This document shows, piece after piece, positions 5,557-8,901 of a stretch of DNA of 8,901 nt. The translations under genes were made by a program, and so were the position numbers. The notes beneath the pieces were generated by a model. That model was not told the origin of the DNA and searched no databases. It saw only the letters and a list, made by a program, of their open reading frames with translations. Numbering within the stretch: position 1 is the first letter of the stretch; the number at the start of each line of letters is the position of its first letter. The stretch comes from Clostridium sp. CAG:411 (lineage in GTDB: Bacteria; Bacillota; Clostridia; Lachnospirales; Lachnospiraceae), in the NCBI GenBank assembly GCA_000437275.1, contig FR899642.1, forward strand, positions 1 to 8,901, in the 5' to 3' direction.

Positions 5557-6408
5557 ATGAAACATAAAAAAGTAGTTACCTCGTTAGCAATTGTCAGCAT
5601 TACAGCCTCTTTACTTGGTGCTGCACAACCAGCAGTTACACACGCAGATACAAAATTGAAAGTATCCGTAACAAAATGTGCGCTAAAGGAAGGGGAAAGC
5701 AAAACCTTATCTGCAAATCAAAAGGTAACCTGGAAAACTTCTGATAAAAAGATAGTAGTGGTAAAAACAACAAAAGGGAAAAAGACAAAAATTACTGCAA
5801 AGAAAAAAGGCAAATGCAATATTACTGCCCGTACAGGTAAGAAAAAGGTAATCATTAAAGTTACCGTAAAAGGGACAACACCAAAGCCTACCGAAACTCC
5901 AAAAACAACGCCAGCACCTACTGCCATGCCAGCAACACCTATTCCTACTACAACACCAACTCCTATGGAACCTACTGCAACTCCAGGTGCTATTACCGGC
6001 GGTTCTATTACAGATACACCTACAGGCACCCCAACCACAGACACAGAAATCTATATGAATGAAACTTGCGGTGTATCCATCGGTATTTCTGATGTAAAAA
6101 ATACATCTGGAACACTTACCATTAAAAATACCAGCGGGCATGACATATTCTTTGGATTAGAATTTTCTATCCAGAAATATGAAAACGGACAATGGAACAC
6201 ACTAAAAACGAATGAGATAGTCATTCCAGCAATTGGGATTCTTGTACATGACAAAAATGTATACTCCAATACAATTCAATGGAAAGACTCTTATGGAACT
6301 TTATCCGAAGGTACTTATCGAATCGTAAAAACGATCTATATGGGAGAGCAGAACAAATCCATTGCCAGTGCATTTGTAATTGAAAAAGAAACAGTGAACC
6401 AAAAATAA
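5557..6408 (+). CDS. Secreted two-domain Ig-like protein (Big_2-like plus Big_14-like)
   Basis: 283 aa. The signal peptide covers about 1-30 (KHKK, a hydrophobic core, then THA before D31). A compact Lys-rich Ig-like fold of the Big_2 type follows (about 34-105, VTWKTSDKKIVVVKTT at 57-72, ITAKKKGKCNITA at 79-91); C41 and C87 could form a disulfide. A Thr/Pro linker with TPxPT-like repeats covers about 106-163. The C-terminal domain (about 165-276) matches the pattern of Big_14, with SIQKYENGQWNTL (204-216) and YGTLSEGTYRIVK (246-258). No LPxTG or membrane anchor is present, so it is probably secreted or loosely wall-associated; its binding partner is unknown. ATG 5557 is preferred over an in-frame GTG at 5548 because AGGTGA (5546-5551) is correctly spaced for it. 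A cupin gene follows 44 bases downstream with no terminator in between. Confidence 0.85.
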   Translation: MKHKKVVTSLAIVSITASLLGAAQPAVTHADTKLKVSVTKCALKEGESKTLSANQKVTWKTSDKKIVVVKTTKGKKTKITAKKKGKCNITARTGKKKVIIKVTVKGTTPKPTETPKTTPAPTAMPATPIPTTTPTPMEPTATPGAITGGSITDTPTGTPTTDTEIYMNETCGVSIGISDVKNTSGTLTIKNTSGHDIFFGLEFSIQKYENGQWNTLKTNEIVIPAIGILVHDKNVYSNTIQWKDSYGTLSEGTYRIVKTIYMGEQNKSIASAFVIEKETVNQK

Positions 6409-6452
6409 AATATTTCATATCATATAACAAAGCTATGATAGAGGTTTCTTTT

Positions 6453-6881
6453 ATGCATTGTAATTGTCAAGATCATAAACCAGATTGTGAAGAATATTCT
6501 CCTAATTTACTGGTAACCAATGTTGCACAGGAGGCAATTCGAAATCCTCATTACCGTTCGGAACTATGGACTGGATACAAGATGCAAATGACACTGATGT
6601 GTATTCCCGTATGTTCGGATATCGGCTTGGAAATCCACGAGGACACGGATCAGATTATTCGGGTTGAACAAGGCTTTGGAAGGGTTTGTATGGGATTTTG
6701 CAAAGATGAACTAAACTTCCAGCAAAATATTTGCAGTGGAAGTACCATTTTTATTCCAGCAGGAACCTGGCACAATGTAATCAATACAGGTCGTTGCCCA
6801 TTAAAATTATCTACCTTATATGCCCCTCCTCATCATCCATTGGGAACAGAGCAACATACAAAAGCAGATGCACAAAACTAA
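6453..6881 (+). CDS. Small single-domain cupin protein
   Basis: 142 aa. Cupin motif 1 is seen as GLEIHEDTDQIIRVEQGFG (58-76), with H62, the Asp/Gln pair and E72 as likely ligands. Motif 2 is GSTIFIPAGTWHNVINTG (96-113), with P102, G104 and H107. The metal-binding beta-barrel is therefore intact. The preceding segment NPHYRSELWTGYKMQMTLM (31-49) is typical of a widespread family of stand-alone cupins of unknown substrate, often loosely named mannose-6-phosphate isomerase-like; there is no evidence for that reaction. The cysteine-rich N-terminus (MHCNCQDHKPDC) is notable and could bind metal. ATG 6453 is chosen because GAGG at 6441-6444 is eight bases away; the in-frame ATG at 6435 has no SD. 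It may be co-transcribed with the Ig-like protein gene. Confidence 0.88.
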   Translation: MHCNCQDHKPDCEEYSPNLLVTNVAQEAIRNPHYRSELWTGYKMQMTLMCIPVCSDIGLEIHEDTDQIIRVEQGFGRVCMGFCKDELNFQQNICSGSTIFIPAGTWHNVINTGRCPLKLSTLYAPPHHPLGTEQHTKADAQN

Positions 6882-6899
6882 AAAACCACTTTAAATACA

Positions 6900-7017
6900 A
6901 TTCAAAACAAGGCGTATGGCTAATCTAGCAATTTCATGCTACACTGGCCATACGCCTATTTATTACACATGTTTTTTCCTGTTATAAGATAAATGACAAA
7001 TATCTGAAAGCGCCTTC
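6900..7017. repeat. Direct repeat, copy 1 (118 bp)
   Basis: From ATTCAAAACAAGGCG to GAAAGCGCCTTC, this segment recurs at 7639-7757. Comparing the two by eye gives three substitutions and one single-base indel. The repeat includes the terminator-like hairpin and a following A/T-rich segment with a small AGATA/TATCT inverted repeat. The sequences outside the repeat on both sides are unrelated between copies, so its ends are sharp. Copy 1 lies directly after the cupin gene. Confidence 0.93.
6910..6957 (+). terminator. Terminator-like hairpin after the cupin gene (repeat copy 1)
   Basis: AGGCGTATGGC (6910-6920) pairs with GCCATACGCCT (6947-6957). An inner five-base stem TAGCA/TGCTA (6926-6930 with 6937-6941) sits above a small internal loop. 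The tail TATTTATTA is only moderately T-rich; on the minus strand the stem is followed by TTGTTTTG, so it may work in both directions. It lies about 30 bases after the cupin stop. In this copy one pair next to the stem is G-T rather than A-T. Confidence 0.7.
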
Positions 7018-7068
7018 CCTTTTATATCCCTGACAACAAATTTACGCTATCTATAGTTTGCAAAAAAA

Positions 7069-7097
7069 TTGACAAAAAAGAAAAACAATAGTATTAT
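7069..7097 (+). promoter_or_regulatory. Strong sigmaA-type promoter of the repeat-flanked cassette
   Basis: TTGACA (7069-7074), a 17-base spacer and TATTAT (7092-7097) form a near-consensus housekeeping promoter, the clearest in the window. Transcription would start near 7104. That gives about 220 bases before the 93-aa membrane protein's start codon, an unusually long leader for a small gene. Confidence 0.72.
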
Positions 7098-7103
7098 TAA
7101 GTT

Positions 7104-7324
7104 TTATTATTATAGACTAAATATAGGAAACAGATGTGATTTTATAAAAAATTAATACTACTTGTTTCAATTATGTCTATCTATGCTAGGTTATCATCCT
7201 TTCCGTATAATAGTAAAGAAAAGAGTACTACCAGCAATGTATTGAGATGTCTAGTAAAATTATAGCAAATGGGGAACTGGAAATATATGAAGAAAAAACA
7301 AAAATAATAGAGGAGGAAAATGAT
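7104..7324 (+). other. Long untranslated leader of the cassette gene
   Basis: About 220 bases between the promoter and the start codon. It holds no strong terminator hairpin and no riboswitch I recognise. A second TATAAT-like element (7206-7211) lacks a good -35. A 30-codon ORF (7173-7265, beginning MSIYARLSSF) has no SD. The frame of the membrane protein is open back to ATG 7247 without a good SD. Part of the leader may be coding remnant or a regulatory RNA; I cannot decide from the sequence. Confidence 0.4.
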
Positions 7325-7606
7325 ATGGGAAATTATAAATTAGAGGAAGATATTAAAGTATATAGAGACAACAAATCGAAATGTTTATTATTTACTAGAA
7401 TAACTTTAGGAATTGTTTTCATTATTCTTTTTCTTATGGGGAAAAAACCTTATGAAATTTTGTTGATTGGTGCCATCTCATATCTTATAGAAAATATTTT
7501 GAATTATAGAAAAATGAGTTATAAAGAGGATCTGATAGCTAGCATTGCTTTAGCTATAGGTATTGTATTTTTGATAATTTTGATTATATCTAAATATATA
7601 GGATAA
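7325..7606 (+). CDS. Small three-helix membrane protein of unknown function
   Basis: 93 aa. A short charged N-terminus (GNYKLEEDIKVYRDNKSK) is followed by three predicted membrane helices: about 20-38 (CLLFTRITLGIVFIILFLM), about 44-60 (EILLIGAISYLIENIL) and about 70-91 (LIASIALAIGIVFLIILIIS). Loops are basic. No family was recognised; small multi-helix proteins of this sort include immunity, toxin-related and transport-accessory proteins, but nothing here chooses among them. AGGAGG (7311-7316) eight bases before ATG 7325 fixes the start; an upstream in-frame ATG (7247) has no SD. The gene looks richer in ATA/TTA codons than its neighbours. It lies alone between two near-identical repeats, which suggests that it arrived as a cassette. 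Confidence 0.75.
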   Translation: MGNYKLEEDIKVYRDNKSKCLLFTRITLGIVFIILFLMGKKPYEILLIGAISYLIENILNYRKMSYKEDLIASIALAIGIVFLIILIISKYIG

Positions 7607-7638
7607 GATAAAATCAAACGTTCCATAGCGGATATGCG

Positions 7639-7757
7639 ATTCAAAACAAGGCGTATGGCTAATCTAGCAATTTCATGCTACACTAGCCATACGCCTATTT
7701 AATTACACATGTTTTTTCCTGTTAAAAGATAAATGACAAATATCTGAAAGTGCCTTC
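7639..7757. repeat. Direct repeat, copy 2 (119 bp)
   Basis: Second copy of the 6900-7017 repeat, in the same orientation and 739 bp downstream, with three substitutions and one extra A. It lies between the membrane protein gene (plus) and the oxidoreductase gene (minus). One of the substitutions restores full pairing in the hairpin stem, so the structure, and not just the sequence, seems to be kept. Confidence 0.93.
7649..7696. terminator. Terminator-like hairpin, perfect stem (repeat copy 2)
   Basis: AGGCGTATGGCTA (7649-7661) pairs perfectly over 13 bp with TAGCCATACGCCT (7684-7696), with an inner stem TAGCA/TGCTA (7665-7669 with 7676-7680) and a six-base loop. T-rich sequence on both outer sides suits bidirectional action between two convergent genes. 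It lies 42 bases past the membrane protein stop and about 200 bases past the oxidoreductase stop; the sequence between it and the latter (7758-7901) is A/T-rich, with only a weak CTATATT/AATATAG pairing. Confidence 0.7.
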
Positions 7758-7901
7758 AAGCAAAGCAACAGTGAAGCAATTACATCAAGATTGTTGCAAT
7801 ATAATTTTCCCTTTTTCATAATGTGACTATATTTTGCCAAACAATATAGCAATAAAAAAGATTTTTAGGCAATGCTTCTAACTCTACTATATCTCTACTT
7901 C

Positions 7902-8885
7902 CTACCACTCTTCATTTGGATATTTCATATCCCAATCTTTTCTCAACTTTGTCATAATATCCATAACATCCTTAGAATACTCCAAATGCATACAAGCGGT
8001 ATCTCTAGTTTTCACAGCAGTTTCCATATCTTGCATTTCATAATAAAGAGCATTCGAGGTATCTCCACATTCCACCTCTGTTTTCTCTCCTGTTTCGGCA
8101 TCTACCAAAACTGCTTTGTCTGCCCTTGGATATTCCATAATTTCGATATATCCTTTTTCGCAACTGAGCATAGCTCTTTTTGGTTGCTTTGAATGCATCG
8201 ACAGTGCTACTGTTGCCATCTGATCCTGCTTATTTTTCAATAATATTGTTGCCTGTTCATCGGAACCTGTTGGCGATGCTTTCCACTGACTCACAATATC
8301 TGTTGGCGTTTCGTCCATAAAACTTCTTACGATGGAAAGTGCATAGACACCAATATCAAGCATGGCACCACCTGCTAAATTCATATTGAAAAAGCGGTTA
8401 TTCATGTCATACTCTTTAAAACTTCCAAAGTTTACTGTTATCATTTGCACCTTTCCCAACTGATTACTTTTTACAATTTCCCACAATTTTTTATAGATAG
8501 GCATATGCCAAATAGTCATTGCTTCTGCCACAATCAACTGCTTCTGGTTCGCCAATGCTATCATACGGTCAAGTTCTCTGCTATTCAATGTGATGGATTT
8601 TTCTACCAAAAGATGCTTTCCATGTTGCAATGCCTTTTCCATAAATGCATAGTGGGTATTGTGAGGACTGGTGATATAAATAATATCCACATCTTCATCC
8701 TCAAACATATCATCAATTTCATCATATACCTTTTGTACATCATACTTATTCGCAAACGCAATCGCCTTTTCATGGGTACGATTTGCCACCGCATATAGAT
8801 TTTTCCCCATTTTTTGTAATGCCTGTGCCATCTCATTTGCAATCACACCTGTACCAAGTACCGCCCAATTCAAATTTTCTTTCAT
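7902..8885 (-). CDS. Gfo/Idh/MocA family NAD(P)-dependent oxidoreductase
   Basis: 327 aa, the usual family length. The N-terminal Rossmann fold starts NWAVLGTGVIANEMAQAL, with the dinucleotide-binding G11-T-G13. The family's E-K-P motif appears as V-E-K-S (94-97): the catalytic-site Lys96 is kept but Pro is replaced by Ser. The C-terminal substrate domain has GGAMLDIGVYAL (172-183) with D177 and Y181 at the catalytic positions. EAMTIWHMP at 121-129 resembles the dihydrodiol dehydrogenase-like branch of the family. It should oxidise or reduce a sugar, polyol or similar hydroxyl compound in the cytoplasm; the substrate cannot be told from sequence. GGAGGG (8892-8897), six bases before the ATG, supports the start; the promoter lies outside the window. 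Confidence 0.92.
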   Translation of the reverse strand: MKENLNWAVLGTGVIANEMAQALQKMGKNLYAVANRTHEKAIAFANKYDVQKVYDEIDDMFEDEDVDIIYITSPHNTHYAFMEKALQHGKHLLVEKSITLNSRELDRMIALANQKQLIVAEAMTIWHMPIYKKLWEIVKSNQLGKVQMITVNFGSFKEYDMNNRFFNMNLAGGAMLDIGVYALSIVRSFMDETPTDIVSQWKASPTGSDEQATILLKNKQDQMATVALSMHSKQPKRAMLSCEKGYIEIMEYPRADKAVLVDAETGEKTEVECGDTSNALYYEMQDMETAVKTRDTACMHLEYSKDVMDIMTKLRKDWDMKYPNEEW

Positions 8886-8901
8886 CTGCTGCCCTCCATT
8901 C

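Noticed and set aside
5707..6141. Long minus-strand frames rich in Val/Gly or Cys/Trp opposite the Thr/Pro linker
   Set aside because: They are the antisense reading of the repetitive TPxPT linker codons and have no SD or recognisable domain.
7173..7265. 30-codon ORF in the leader of the 93-aa membrane protein
   Set aside because: No ribosome binding site and no recognisable composition. A leader peptide cannot be excluded but is not supported.
6900..7757. CRISPR or insertion sequence reading of the repeats
   Set aside because: Only two long copies are present, with a gene between them, no short regular spacers, no transposase and no terminal inverted repeats around the segment.

Overview
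The window is AT-rich with good Shine-Dalgarno sites. Its content suggests a Clostridia-class Firmicute, most likely a Lachnospiraceae-type gut or environmental anaerobe. The pointers are a sigma factor paired with a DUF4179-like membrane anti-sigma protein, a zinc-ribbon membrane protein of a kind common in Clostridia, and a secreted Ig-like protein with a TPxPT linker. This assignment is inference from gene families and composition. No RNA gene, CRISPR array or transposase was seen.

Left block (1-928, minus strand): a Fic-domain protein with an N-terminal DNA-binding helix-turn-helix. The first seven codons of a probable partner gene follow immediately downstream and run off the window edge. 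Its promoter contains a perfect 11-bp inverted repeat whose two arms lie about four helical turns apart, which looks like an operator.

Central plus-strand block (1240-5172): an ECF-like sigma factor and its probable membrane anti-sigma factor form an operon. It is preceded by an ECF-like promoter with two small palindromes and followed by a structured 3' region and a strong terminator. Next comes a second unit: a double zinc-ribbon membrane protein and a 59-residue single-pass membrane protein, closed by two hairpins.

Right block (5199-8901): a decayed, frameshifted remnant of an SH3-like surface protein on the minus strand, then a secreted two-domain Ig-like protein and a small cupin (plus strand). 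A 118/119-bp near-identical direct repeat, containing a terminator-like hairpin, flanks a segment holding a strong sigmaA-type promoter, a leader of about 220 nt and a 93-aa membrane protein of unknown function. A Gfo/Idh/MocA oxidoreductase on the minus strand converges on the second repeat copy. The layout suggests that a gene cassette entered, or was duplicated at, the original cupin/oxidoreductase terminator.

The observations most worth follow-up are the repeat-flanked cassette, the Fic/operator/partner arrangement, the palindromic sigma promoter, and the unlisted 59-aa membrane protein.
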